Positions 1 to 8,258 of a stretch of 64,000 nucleotides of DNA are shown in pieces. A model generated the notes under the pieces. It was not told the origin of the DNA. It was given only the letters and a program-made list of their open reading frames with translations, and did no database searches. Source of the stretch: Tenacibaculum dicentrarchi (GTDB lineage: Bacteria; Bacteroidota; Bacteroidia; Flavobacteriales; Flavobacteriaceae); contig NZ_OZ038524.1 in the NCBI RefSeq assembly GCF_964036635.1, forward strand, positions 2,671,001-2,735,000. Direction: 5' to 3'. The position numbers and the translations under genes are program-made. The stretch's first letter is position 1, and the number at the start of each line of letters is the position of its first letter.

Positions 1-1788
1 TTTGTTTTCTTCGATAGCATAATTCAAAGCAATTCTTGGAGAAAAATTACCTTCAAAATTTTTAGATTTATCATAACGAACAGATCCAGTAAACTTTAAA
101 CGATTTTCAAAAAATTTCTTTTGAATTTGTGAATATGCCCCTAACATATCAAAAGCTAAAGCACTATTTTTATCTGTAAATAGTGTTCCTTTTGAATTAA
201 TATTAAATTTTCGATAAGATGTACCTACCTGAATTTTCGCCCATTTAATTAGATCTTTAAAGTTATAATTCGCCTCAATATTATATAATTGTGTTTTATC
301 TTTTAGCCCCGAACCTCCTTGATTAATAGGCTTTTTAATAATACTATGTAGTGCTTCTTCAAAAGTTGTTGTTCCTGGTTGTAATCTATTCCTATCAGCA
401 TAATTCCTTGCTGCTTTATCATTACCTCTTGTTACATTTTTTATAGCTCCTGAAAAAGCCTTTCCGTATTCTTTAAACCAATTTTCACTCGGATTATAAT
501 ACTCATTTAAGGCTATGCCTGCAAATCGTAAATCATAGGTTTCACCAGTAGTATTACCAGTATAATAACTACGAACAAAGAAGTTTTCACCTAAAAACTC
601 TAGTTTATATTGTGTTACAGAAAAATCATTTTGAGCAAATCTATTTGCTCCTTGATACATATTATTTCCTGCTGAAAAACGAGCATTTAATATAACTTCT
701 AATTTTTGATTACCAAATGGGCGTACATGAAATGATCCATCAAATTTCACAGCCTTTCCATCATAATCATACAACTGTTCTTCAGCATATCCTGTTCGAC
801 TAACATTTCCAATACCTGGTAATTCATAAGAGACCTCATCTCCATAAAAATTTACACCATCATAATCTAACGTATTTTCTCTATTTCCTTTCTTAATAAC
901 ACCGCCAACACCTGTTGTATTTCTAACATCGTTTGCATGCCATTCTTCTGCTTTATAAGTTACAAAATTTACTTTTGCAGCAAAATAATTACTAAATTTA
1001 TACGCCATTCTAAGACCAACATCATGAAATTGTGATGTACCTAATGCTTTTTGATTAATAAATCCTGTTTTATAATAACTACTTATTCCATCATAGTCAA
1101 ACGGGTTTTTACTTTTCATTAACAAAATACCATTAAAAGCATTTGCACCATATAAAGCCGAAGAAGCTCCTGGTAATATTTCAACATCTTTTACATCTAA
1201 TTCTGATAAACCGACAATATTACCCGCCGAAAAGTTTAAAGCAGGAATTGAGGTTTCAACACCATCGACTAATTGCACAAAACGAGTATTATCAAAAGTG
1301 GAAAAACCACGAGAATTAATTGATTTAAAACCATAACTAGCCTCTCTAGAATCAATTCCTTTTAAATTAGTAAGCCCATCGTAGAAAGAAATTGAGGTAT
1401 TATTTTTAATATCAGTAATTCCTAATCGCTCAATAGTTACCGGTGATTCTATAACTCGTTCTGGAGACCTTGATGCCGATATTACAACCTCATCTAAAGA
1501 AGAATTTTCTTTTAAAACAATATTTAATTCTTGGTCTGCTGAGGTAATTTCAACAACCTCTTTTCTATATCCAAAAGCAGTAACCTGTATTGTAAACGGA
1601 AAATTTAATGAGGTCGTTAAAGTAAAACTTCCATCTACAGTTGATACAGCACTATTTTCTAAAGAATTAATAAGTGCACTAGGAAAAGGTTCTAAGTATT
1701 CATCATACACTTTTCCTTTTAAAATAAGCTGTGCCGATAAAGCAAAACTAGAAGTTACAAAAAAAAATAGAAGTAATTTTTTAAGCAT
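1..1788 (-). CDS. TonB-dependent receptor, partial (C-terminus outside window)
   Basis: Outer-membrane active-transport receptor; 596 residues are visible and the frame runs open through base 1. Translation from the ATG at 1786-1788 gives a signal peptide ending in ALSAQ, then a carboxypeptidase-regulatory-like beta-sandwich (about residues 22-95), then a TonB-dependent plug domain with SLDEVVISASR followed by the typical plug sequence (SALYGANAFNGILLM). The rest looks like beta-barrel. The N-terminal layout is that of Bacteroidota receptors, but the substrate cannot be told. The gene follows two secreted TonB-C-domain genes on the same strand with a gap of only 48 bases, so it is probably the last or next-to-last gene of that transcription unit. 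Partner genes such as susD, if any, lie outside. Confidence 0.9.
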   Translation of the reverse strand, partial: MLKKLLLFFFVTSSFALSAQLILKGKVYDEYLEPFPSALINSLENSAVSTVDGSFTLTTSLNFPFTIQVTAFGYRKEVVEITSADQELNIVLKENSSLDEVVISASRSPERVIESPVTIERLGITDIKNNTSISFYDGLTNLKGIDSREASYGFKSINSRGFSTFDNTRFVQLVDGVETSIPALNFSAGNIVGLSELDVKDVEILPGASSALYGANAFNGILLMKSKNPFDYDGISSYYKTGFINQKALGTSQFHDVGLRMAYKFSNYFAAKVNFVTYKAEEWHANDVRNTTGVGGVIKKGNRENTLDYDGVNFYGDEVSYELPGIGNVSRTGYAEEQLYDYDGKAVKFDGSFHVRPFGNQKLEVILNARFSAGNNMYQGANRFAQNDFSVTQYKLEFLGENFFVRSYYTGNTTGETYDLRFAGIALNEYYNPSENWFKEYGKAFSGAIKNVTRGNDKAARNYADRNRLQPGTTTFEEALHSIIKKPINQGGSGLKDKTQLYNIEANYNFKDLIKWAKIQVGTSYRKFNINSKGTLFTDKNSALAFDMLGAYSQIQKKFFENRLKFTGSVRYDKSKNFEGNFSPRIALNYAIEENK

Positions 1789-1836
1789 ATTCTTTTGTTT
1801 AAATTATTTTTTTTATTTCTATAACCTTTCCTTAAT

Positions 1837-2562
1837 TTATTCTTCTAAAGAAAATGAAATAGGGAAACCGTATTTTACAGAAATACGACCTCCATCTTTT
1901 TTAGCAGGAATAAATTGAGGTAACTTAGATACCACTCTAATAGCTTCTTTATTTAATACCTCAGCATTTTTAGGCCCTAACGTTTTGATATTTTTAATTT
2001 CTCCGTTTTTATCAATAATAAATCGAACCCATACTTCTCCTTGAATAGACTCTTGAATAGCAGTACTCGGATAGCTAAAGTGCTTTGAAATATGTGCCAC
2101 CATTTTCTCATTAAAACAATCCATACGAGCAGATTTTTCAACTTTTTTACAAGAATTAAACAAGGGTATCTTATCTACTTCGTTAAATTTAGATGCTTTT
2201 TTTAACTCTTCAACAGATAATTTATTTTTAACACTTTCTATATTGTTTTTTAAAGCTATAGTAGTGTTCGTTATTTTAGTGTTTTCAGATGTTTCTTTAA
2301 TTTCGGCAATACCAACACTAGAAAGACCTGTAACTTGTTGTTTTTTTAGAGCTGCTCGCTTTTTAAGATGCCTTCTATTAGCCGATACAGTAACAGAAAT
2401 AAGTCTTGCTTTTTTATTTTTTTTATGATTAGCCTCTTTAATAGTACATTTAGTTACACTAATCGTATTTAAATCGATGTCTTTATTCTCTGGAGATTCA
2501 CAAAGCTCTTGCGATGTTACATTCATAGACAAAAAACATATTAACAATAATAATTCTCTCAT
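1837..2562 (-). CDS. Secreted TonB C-terminal-domain protein (second of tandem pair)
   Basis: About 241 residues. A TonB-C domain fills the last 85-90 residues: a Y-P-x-x-A-I start, GEVWVRFIIDKNGEI, and a closing PISFSL strand. In TonB this domain touches the TonB box of outer-membrane receptors. I chose the ATG at 2562 because it opens a clean signal peptide ending SMNVTSQ; the frame also allows a start 27 bases upstream. The end of the signal peptide looks cleavable, so the product is probably periplasmic rather than inner-membrane anchored as classical TonB is; this is inferred. The linker is basic, and two Cys (ELC and TKC) near the mature N-terminus are shared with the upstream paralogue. 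It lies directly upstream of a TonB-dependent receptor. Confidence 0.82.
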   Translation of the reverse strand: MRELLLLICFLSMNVTSQELCESPENKDIDLNTISVTKCTIKEANHKKNKKARLISVTVSANRRHLKKRAALKKQQVTGLSSVGIAEIKETSENTKITNTTIALKNNIESVKNKLSVEELKKASKFNEVDKIPLFNSCKKVEKSARMDCFNEKMVAHISKHFSYPSTAIQESIQGEVWVRFIIDKNGEIKNIKTLGPKNAEVLNKEAIRVVSKLPQFIPAKKDGGRISVKYGFPISFSLEE

Positions 2563-2621
2563 AAAAAAACATATTAAACTATTAACCAATCATTTAAAAA
2601 AAAATAATTTAACTAAGTTTA

Positions 2622-2629
2622 CAAATATA
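2622..2629 (-). promoter_or_regulatory. Candidate TAnnTTTG promoter for the second TonB-like gene
   Basis: The minus strand reads TATATTTG, an exact match to the Bacteroidota -7 box, about 60 bases before the ATG at 2562. No good TTG box is seen at the usual upstream distance, so this is a candidate only. Confidence 0.4.
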
Positions 2630-2680
2630 TGTTTTTTTTCAAAGAACCTAAAATGATGTTACCCCCTAGTTAATAAACTA

Positions 2681-3358
2681 CTAATTTAAGGTAAAATTCA
2701 TTGGGAATTTATATAAAACACTAACTAGAGCACCTTTCTGTTTTGCTGGTGTAAACTTAGGAAGTAATAAAACAATTCGCATTGCTTCTTTTTTCAAAAT
2801 AATATTATCATTTTCTCCAAGCACTTTAATATTCTTTACTTTTCCATTTTTATCTATAACAAAACTAACTTCAAAATCACCTTCAATTCCTTTTTTTAAA
2901 GCTTCCTTCGGATACTCAAAATTCGCAACAATATGTTTTTCCATTTCAGTATTAAAGCAATAAACCTTATCTGAGGAATTTTCATCACAAGAAGCAAATA
3001 ATGGAATAGTATCTACTGCATCAAAAGATATATTTTCTTTTTCTGCTTCTTTTTTTAAAATTGTTAATAAATTTTCTGTTATTTTAGTTCCTTTTTTAGA
3101 CGCTACAACAGCATTTGTTTTTAAATTACTTGCTAAGTGAACCTCTGTATTTGGAACAATACGTTTTTTTAAATATCGGGTACTTGACTTCGCTGTATAT
3201 TTTGTTTTGTTCTTCTTTATTTTAACGATATCTTTTTCTACAGCACACTTATTAATGGCATTAACATCGACGATAACCTCTTCTTGAGAAGCACAAATTT
3301 TTTGAGAAAAAACAGAAAAAGCACTAAAAAAAAGAAGTACTGTTATTATATTTTTCAT
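2681..3358 (-). CDS. Secreted TonB C-terminal-domain protein (first of tandem pair)
   Basis: About 225 residues and paralogous to the next gene downstream. The shared pattern is a signal peptide (MKNIITVLLFFSAFSVFSQ), a short segment with two Cys separated by an acidic DVNAIN-type stretch, a basic linker containing RYLKKR, a motif with a Cys pair before the domain (F-A-S-C and Y-C-F-N), and a TonB-C domain (EGDFEVSFVIDKNGKV). The ATG at 3358 is chosen over one 66 bases upstream because the upstream extension is hydrophobic, non-homologous and precedes a perfect signal peptide. The mature protein is predicted to be periplasmic. The pair plus the downstream receptor look like one uptake unit. 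Confidence 0.82.
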   Translation of the reverse strand: MKNIITVLLFFSAFSVFSQKICASQEEVIVDVNAINKCAVEKDIVKIKKNKTKYTAKSSTRYLKKRIVPNTEVHLASNLKTNAVVASKKGTKITENLLTILKKEAEKENISFDAVDTIPLFASCDENSSDKVYCFNTEMEKHIVANFEYPKEALKKGIEGDFEVSFVIDKNGKVKNIKVLGENDNIILKKEAMRIVLLLPKFTPAKQKGALVSVLYKFPMNFTLN

Positions 3359-3478
3359 TTTTCGGGGGAATAAAATGGTTAAAAATATTGTTTTAATAGA
3401 TACTAAATATACGAAAAAAAGCACATAAAAACAAGGTTTCCATGTACTTTTTACGTTAAGCTATGTTAAACTAAGTGT

Positions 3479-4690
3479 TTATTCGACAGGTAAATCATCT
3501 TGATATAAGAAGTTATTGTAAGGAAATCGTTGAATATGTATTTTTTTAACTGATTCGTAAATTTTTTCTTTAAATTCTTCTAAATTATCTTTATTTAATG
3601 CCGAGATAAAAAGACTTTCTTCTCCTAAATCATTCATCCAAGTATTTTTCCAATCATCAAGTGTATAATGATTTTTAGATTTTTCAGTGATTAAATCATC
3701 TTCGTCAATTGTATCATGAGTATAAGCATCAATTTTATTAAAAACCATTACAATAGGTTTATTTGAAGCACTTATTTCATCTAAAATTTTATTTACAGAT
3801 GCTATATGATCTTCAAAATTTGGATGACAAATATCCACTACATGTAATAATAAATCAGCTTCACGAACTTCATCTAATGTAGATTTGAACGACTCAACCA
3901 GTTGTGTTGGTAATTTCCTAATAAAACCAACCGTATCAGTCATTAAAAAAGGAATATTTTTAATCACTACTTTTCGAACAGTAGTATCTAAAGTTGCGAA
4001 TAGTTTATTTTCAGCAAAAACATCACTTTTACTAATTACATTCATTAAAGTTGATTTACCAACATTGGTATATCCAACTAATGCAACACGTACCATTTTA
4101 CCTCTATTCTTTCTTTGAACCGCCATTTGCTTATCAATAGTAGAAAGTTTTTTCTTTAACAAGGTAATTTTTTCTCTAATAATACGACGGTCAGTTTCAA
4201 TTTCTGTTTCACCAGGTCCACGCATTCCGATTCCTCCTTTTTGCTTATCAAGGTGAGTCCATAACCTTGTTAATCGAGGTAATAAATATTGACATTGTGC
4301 CAATTCTACTTGTGCTTTTGCTGAACTTGTTTGAGCTCTACTAGCAAAAATATCTAAAATTAAATTGGTTCTATCTAAAATTTTACAGTCTAATATATTT
4401 TCAATATTACGTAATTGAGCGGGTGATAATTCATCATCAAAAATAGCTGTACCAATATTATGAGAAGCAATATATGCTTTTACTTCTTCTAATTTCCCTG
4501 TTCCTAAAAAGGTTTTAGGATTTGGTTTTGTTATTTTTTGAACAAATCGTTTTACAGCAACTCCTCCTGCTGTTGAAGTTAAAAAGTCTAATTCATCTAA
4601 ATATTCGTCAGATTGCTTTTCATTTTGATTTTGGGTTATAACTCCAATTAAAACCGCTTTTTCTGATATTGCTTCACGTGTTTCTACCAT
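3479..4690 (-). CDS. hflX: GTPase HflX
   Basis: Ribosome-associated GTPase of the HflX family (ribosome splitting and rescue after stress in characterised members). About 403 residues. The N-terminal nucleotide-binding domain contains FLGTGKLEEVKAYI, followed by the coiled-coil and glycine-rich GGIGMRGPGETEIETDRR segment, then the G domain with G1 GYTNVGKST, G3 DTVGFI and G4 FNKID. The start is the ATG at 4690; the frame opens three codons earlier, but the extension has no support. The stop is followed by about 120 bases before the TonB-like gene. A TAnnTTTG box sits immediately upstream of the start codon. Confidence 0.95.
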   Translation of the reverse strand: MVETREAISEKAVLIGVITQNQNEKQSDEYLDELDFLTSTAGGVAVKRFVQKITKPNPKTFLGTGKLEEVKAYIASHNIGTAIFDDELSPAQLRNIENILDCKILDRTNLILDIFASRAQTSSAKAQVELAQCQYLLPRLTRLWTHLDKQKGGIGMRGPGETEIETDRRIIREKITLLKKKLSTIDKQMAVQRKNRGKMVRVALVGYTNVGKSTLMNVISKSDVFAENKLFATLDTTVRKVVIKNIPFLMTDTVGFIRKLPTQLVESFKSTLDEVREADLLLHVVDICHPNFEDHIASVNKILDEISASNKPIVMVFNKIDAYTHDTIDEDDLITEKSKNHYTLDDWKNTWMNDLGEESLFISALNKDNLEEFKEKIYESVKKIHIQRFPYNNFLYQDDLPVE

Positions 4691-4696
4691 AGAGTG

Positions 4697-4704
4697 CAAA
4701 AATA
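4697..4704 (-). promoter_or_regulatory. Candidate promoter box for hflX
   Basis: The minus strand reads TATTTTTG with its G only six bases from the ATG at 4690. A second match, TAAATTTG, lies next to it at 4705-4712. The first would give an almost leaderless mRNA, the second a leader of about eight bases. Confidence 0.45.
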
Positions 4705-4785
4705 CAAATTTATCAATTGAAGTTCTCTTTTTTAATTTGTTCTTTAGCTATTTTTTTTACTAAAAATATAAAATTTAGTTCGATT

Positions 4786-4875
4786 GCCTAGCCCCGATTG
4801 AAGCATTTGTTTGAGCTCTTTTTTTGATTTTTCTTCAAAAAAAAGCGAGTGCGAAAAGCGGGAAATTGCTTCAAA
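4786..4875 (-). repeat. Interspersed hairpin repeat family R1, copy 1
   Basis: About 90 bases. On the minus strand it begins with GAAGCAATTTCCCGC, has an inner A/T-rich hairpin, and ends with TGCTTCAATCGGGGCTAGGC. The outer arms GAAGCA/TGCTTC are complementary. Four further copies are at 18691, 23161, 29911 and 48649. This copy lies 3' of the small gene ending at 5086 and in the same orientation as that gene. Confidence 0.85.
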
Positions 4876-4942
4876 TAATGTTAAAGTTTAAGAACTTATT
4901 TAAATTTCATTTAAAAAATTTTTATCGTTAAAAAATCGAATC

Positions 4943-5028
4943 CGTCAAACTGAATTTATTTCAGTTTCGCATCCTGATTTGCTGAAGTTCTTAATTTTAT
5001 GCGATGCTGAAATAAATTCAGCATGACG
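4943..5028. repeat. Palindromic repeat family R3, full copy
   Basis: The element is bounded by CGTCA and TGACG and holds two head-to-head hairpins. The first has arms AAACTGAA/TTCAGTTT with a 5-base loop; the second has ATGCTGAA/TTCAGCAT with a 5-base loop. About 60 bases of upstream flank (from roughly 4893) also resemble the flank of the copy at 60025. Other copies: 30022-30049 (half), 60025-60092, and a degenerate one at 48593-48629. Confidence 0.75.
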
Positions 5029-5038
5029 TTTATATATA

Positions 5039-5073
5039 AAAAAACACTCATTTTATAAAAGTGAGTGTTTTTT
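5039..5073 (-). terminator. Rho-independent-type terminator after the 119-residue gene
   Basis: A 12-bp stem AAAAAACACTCA/TGAGTGTTTTTT with an 11-base loop lies 12 bases past the stop at 5086; on the minus strand it ends in a T run. Confidence 0.7.
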
Positions 5074-5085
5074 ATATTGATAAAA

Positions 5086-5445
5086 TTATATTTTGATAAA
5101 ATCGTCAAAAGCAATATAGTATGGTTGGTCTTTAAAAACAGGCAGTTCAACACTTTCTGAATTTGCAATTCCAATACCTGCAAACCAAATTTTTGCATTT
5201 TGTTTTTTGGCATGTTCTTTAAATGTTTCCATCCATAAAACATCGTAATCTTCAGGGGATTGAATATTATTGGTTGTTTTTACTAACACAAAAATAGTAG
5301 GTTCGCCTTTTTTATATAAAACAAACTGCGGATGTTTTTTTAATTCGCTATTAATAGCAACAAACTCGTAGCCCATTTTTTGAAGCTTTTTACCTACAAT
5401 ATTCATCCCTAAATTATGGAGTTCTTGTTTGGTAAGTACTTTCAT
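5086..5445 (-). CDS. Conserved small flavobacterial protein of unknown function
   Basis: 119 residues, no signal peptide and no membrane segment. The sequence has an alternating alpha/beta look (LHNLGMNIVGKKLQKMGYEFV, QFVLYKKGEPTIFVLVKT, AKIWFAGIGIAN), reminiscent of small nuclease-like folds; that is only an impression. I see no recognisable catalytic motif. The start codon overlaps the stop of the upstream helicase (TAATG), so the two are translationally coupled. Proteins like this have, from memory, been labelled Na+-translocating NADH-quinone reductase subunit F in some genomes because of the nearby nqr operon. It has no Cys cluster or flavin motif to justify that name. Confidence 0.75.
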   Translation of the reverse strand: MKVLTKQELHNLGMNIVGKKLQKMGYEFVAINSELKKHPQFVLYKKGEPTIFVLVKTTNNIQSPEDYDVLWMETFKEHAKKQNAKIWFAGIGIANSESVELPVFKDQPYYIAFDDFIKI

Positions 5446-6800
5446 TATTTTTTCTTGTTACGCATGTTATAATTCTTATCACCTCTAGTTTTAGGCTTTT
5501 TATATTTTTTGGCAATTTCTCTACGATAAGAACCACCTTGATTTGTTTTTTTATTCTTTTCACTTTTTTCATGAAAAGCAGGTCCTGGAACATACTCTAA
5601 AGAAGTTCTGTTTTTATTTTTTTCAGCTTCTTCTTTCGGACGTTCTTCCTCTGTTAATTGTTTAGAAATTTCGACATATTCAGGAATTTCTGACATCGGA
5701 ATTTCATAATTCATTAACTCTTCAATTCTCGTTTTAGCTTCTTGTTCTTTTTCTGTTGAAAAAAGAATAGCAGTACCTTCATGCTCTGCACGACCAGTTC
5801 TACCAATTCTGTGCATATAATTTTCAGGAAAATAAGGCGTATTAAAATTAATAACGTGTGTTACTTCTGCTAAATCTAAACCACGAGCAATTACATCGGT
5901 AGCAATTAAAATACGTTTTTCGCCTTTATTGAATTGTTCAATAGAACGTAAACGATAGTTTTGTGTTTTATTTGAATGAATTACACATGATTGTGCAGGA
6001 AATTCTTCTTTTACACAATCGTATAATCGGTCGGCATTTCTTTTATTAGGTGCAAAAATTAGCACTTTACTATATTCCGTTTTATTAGATATTAACTCGT
6101 GTAATAAGTTTACCTTAGTATAAAAGTTAGGAACATCATAACTAATTTGCTTAATATTATCAAGTGGCGTACCACTTACTGCGATAAAAATCTTTTTTGG
6201 AACGATAAAGAAATCATCAATTAATGCTTCAACATCTTGTGTCATTGTAGCCGAAAACATAATATTTTGACGACGCACAGGTAATAATTCAAAAATATTT
6301 AATAGTTGAAATCTAAATCCTAAATCTAGCATTACATCTACTTCATCAATCACTAATTTTTGGATTGATTTTAGTTTTAAATTGTTACTTAAAGCTAAAT
6401 CATATAAACGTCCTGGAGTAGCAACAATTACATCTGCACCTAATGCTACAGCTTGTTTATGCCTGTTTAAAGGAACTCCACCAAACACACCAATAGTACG
6501 TAAGGTCATAAATTCTGATAGCTTTTCAATTTCATTAACTACCTGTACTACTAATTCACGAGTTGGCACAACTACAAGAACTCTTGGATGTTGTTGTTTT
6601 GAAAACTTCAAGTCACGAAGTATCGGTAACATATAGGCAAAAGTTTTACCTGTACCTGTTTGGGCAATACCAACAACGTCTTTACCAGAACGAATAATTG
6701 GAAAGGCTTCTTCTTGAATTGGTGTTGGATTTACAAAACCTAATTCTTCAATAGCGTTTCGTAATGGATTTGATAAATCTAAATCTTGAAAAGTAATCAT
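5445..6800 (-). CDS. DEAD-box-family ATP-dependent RNA helicase with a DEVD motif II
   Basis: About 451 residues. The superfamily 2 motifs appear in order: Q motif (F-x-x-P-T-P-I-Q-E), motif I AQTGTGKT, Ia PTRELV, Ib TPGR, motif II VIDEVD, III SAT, then V ATDVIARGLD and VI HRIGRTGRAE. Motif II is DEVD instead of DEAD, unlike the second helicase at 21845. The C-terminus is a basic, Lys/Asn-rich tail (EKSEKNKKTNQGG and onward), common in RhlE-like enzymes and probably RNA-binding. I start at the ATG at 6800; an ATG two codons earlier (6806) is equally readable. The enzyme probably acts in ribosome assembly or RNA turnover; this is inferred from family. Confidence 0.93.
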   Translation of the reverse strand: MITFQDLDLSNPLRNAIEELGFVNPTPIQEEAFPIIRSGKDVVGIAQTGTGKTFAYMLPILRDLKFSKQQHPRVLVVVPTRELVVQVVNEIEKLSEFMTLRTIGVFGGVPLNRHKQAVALGADVIVATPGRLYDLALSNNLKLKSIQKLVIDEVDVMLDLGFRFQLLNIFELLPVRRQNIMFSATMTQDVEALIDDFFIVPKKIFIAVSGTPLDNIKQISYDVPNFYTKVNLLHELISNKTEYSKVLIFAPNKRNADRLYDCVKEEFPAQSCVIHSNKTQNYRLRSIEQFNKGEKRILIATDVIARGLDLAEVTHVINFNTPYFPENYMHRIGRTGRAEHEGTAILFSTEKEQEAKTRIEELMNYEIPMSEIPEYVEISKQLTEEERPKEEAEKNKNRTSLEYVPGPAFHEKSEKNKKTNQGGSYRREIAKKYKKPKTRGDKNYNMRNKKK

Positions 6801-6816
6801 TTGCATTAATTTGGTG

Positions 6817-6824
6817 CAAAGGTA
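6817..6824 (-). promoter_or_regulatory. Promoter box of the helicase gene
   Basis: The minus strand reads TACCTTTG, an exact TAnnTTTG match, 10-16 bases before the two possible ATG codons. Confidence 0.6.
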
Positions 6825-6890
6825 CGTTTTATAAGCTCAAATATCACAAGTATATTTCTTTGGATAAAATGTCTTTATTTTTAAGTACAA

Positions 6891-6920
6891 AAAAACCGAT
6901 ACAATAATGTATCGGTTTTT
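6891..6920 (-). terminator. Terminator of the nqr operon
   Basis: Stem AAAAACCGATACA/TGTATCGGTTTTT with a 4-base loop, 25 bases past the nqrF stop; it ends in T5 on the minus strand. It is symmetrical enough to act in both directions. Confidence 0.75.
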
Positions 6921-6944
6921 ATATATTTTTTGATTGATAAGGGT

Positions 6945-8258
6945 TTATCCTCCAAAATCATCAAATCGGATATTTTCATCAGCAAGACCAAAATCTTCAC
7001 CCATTTTTTGAACAGCGTTGTTCATTAATGGTGGACCACAGAAATATAATTCTAAGTCTTCTGGTGCTTCATGTTTCGATAAATATTCGTTAATTACCAC
7101 TTGGTGAATAAATCCTGTAAACCCATCTCCTGCTTCATCATTAACATCAGCTTTAACTTTCCAGTTATCTGCTTCTGTTGGGTCAGATAATGCAATAAAG
7201 AATTTAAAGTTAGGGAAATCTCTTTCTAAAGCTCTAAAGTGTTCTACATAGAATAATTCAGCTTTTGAACGACCACCATACCAGTAAGTTACTTTTCTAC
7301 CAGTTTTTAATGTTCTGAATAAGTGATATAAGTGTGAACGCATTGGTGCCATACCTGCTCCACCACCTACATATAACATTTCAGCATCAGATTCATTAAT
7401 AAAGAATTCACCATAAGGACCAGAAATAACACATTTATCTCCTTTCTTTAAGTTGAAAATATATGAAGAAGCAACTCCAGGATTTACATCCATCCATCCA
7501 CCTTTCACTCTATCAAAAGGAGGTGTTGCAATACGTACATTTAACATGATTTCTCTTCCTTCAGCAGGGTAAGAAGCCATTGAATAAGCACGTTCTACAG
7601 TTTCTTCATTTTTCATTACTAATGGTCTTAAACCAAATTTATTCCATTCTCCTTCAAACTTATCAGGAGTATCGTGTTCTTCTGGATGGGCAGTAATATC
7701 CATATCAGCATAGTTTACCTCACAAGCTGGAATTTCAATTTGAATATATCCACCTGCTTTGTAACCCATATCTTCAGGAATTTCAACTACAAATTCCTTA
7801 ATAAAAGTTGCAACATTGTAATTTCTTACAACTACTGCTTCCCATTTCTTAATTCCAAAAATTTCTTCAGGAATAGAAATATCCATATCTTGTTTTACTT
7901 TTACTTGACAAGATAAACGAACTCCGTGTGCTAATTCTTTACGTGTAAAATGAGGTGTTTCTGTTGGTAAAGCTTCACCTCCACCAGAATTTACATGACA
8001 CTCACACTGTACACAAGAACCACCACCACCACAAGCTGATGGTAAAAAAATCTTTTCGTTACCTAAGGTAGATAATAATGTACCTCCTGATGCTACTTCA
8101 ATTACTTTATCACCATTAATAGTGATTTTTACGGGTCCTGATGGTGCTAATTTTTGCTTAACAAATAATAACAACCCTACTAAAATTAATAGAATTATTA
8201 AAAATGATATAACTGTTACAGCTACCGTACCTCCTGTACTTACTTCTAAAAACATCAT
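6945..8258 (-). CDS. nqrF: Na+-translocating NADH:quinone reductase subunit F
   Basis: Electron-entry subunit: oxidises NADH and passes electrons through FAD and a [2Fe-2S] cluster to the membrane part of Na+-NQR. 437 residues. One N-terminal membrane helix (about 11-33) is followed by a ferredoxin domain with Cys76, Cys82, Cys85 and Cys117, and then a ferredoxin-reductase domain with the FAD motif RAYSMAS and the NADH-binding stretch GGGAGMAPMRSHL. The last gene of nqrABCDEF; its start overlaps the nqrE stop (TAATG). Length and domain order match the family. Confidence 0.98.
   Translation of the reverse strand: MMFLEVSTGGTVAVTVISFLIILLILVGLLLFVKQKLAPSGPVKITINGDKVIEVASGGTLLSTLGNEKIFLPSACGGGGSCVQCECHVNSGGGEALPTETPHFTRKELAHGVRLSCQVKVKQDMDISIPEEIFGIKKWEAVVVRNYNVATFIKEFVVEIPEDMGYKAGGYIQIEIPACEVNYADMDITAHPEEHDTPDKFEGEWNKFGLRPLVMKNEETVERAYSMASYPAEGREIMLNVRIATPPFDRVKGGWMDVNPGVASSYIFNLKKGDKCVISGPYGEFFINESDAEMLYVGGGAGMAPMRSHLYHLFRTLKTGRKVTYWYGGRSKAELFYVEHFRALERDFPNFKFFIALSDPTEADNWKVKADVNDEAGDGFTGFIHQVVINEYLSKHEAPEDLELYFCGPPLMNNAVQKMGEDFGLADENIRFDDFGG

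Noticed and set aside
4956..5243. Open frame on the minus strand overlapping the 119-residue gene
   Set aside because: It runs out of frame through the real gene, the terminator and a palindromic repeat; composition is that of noise.
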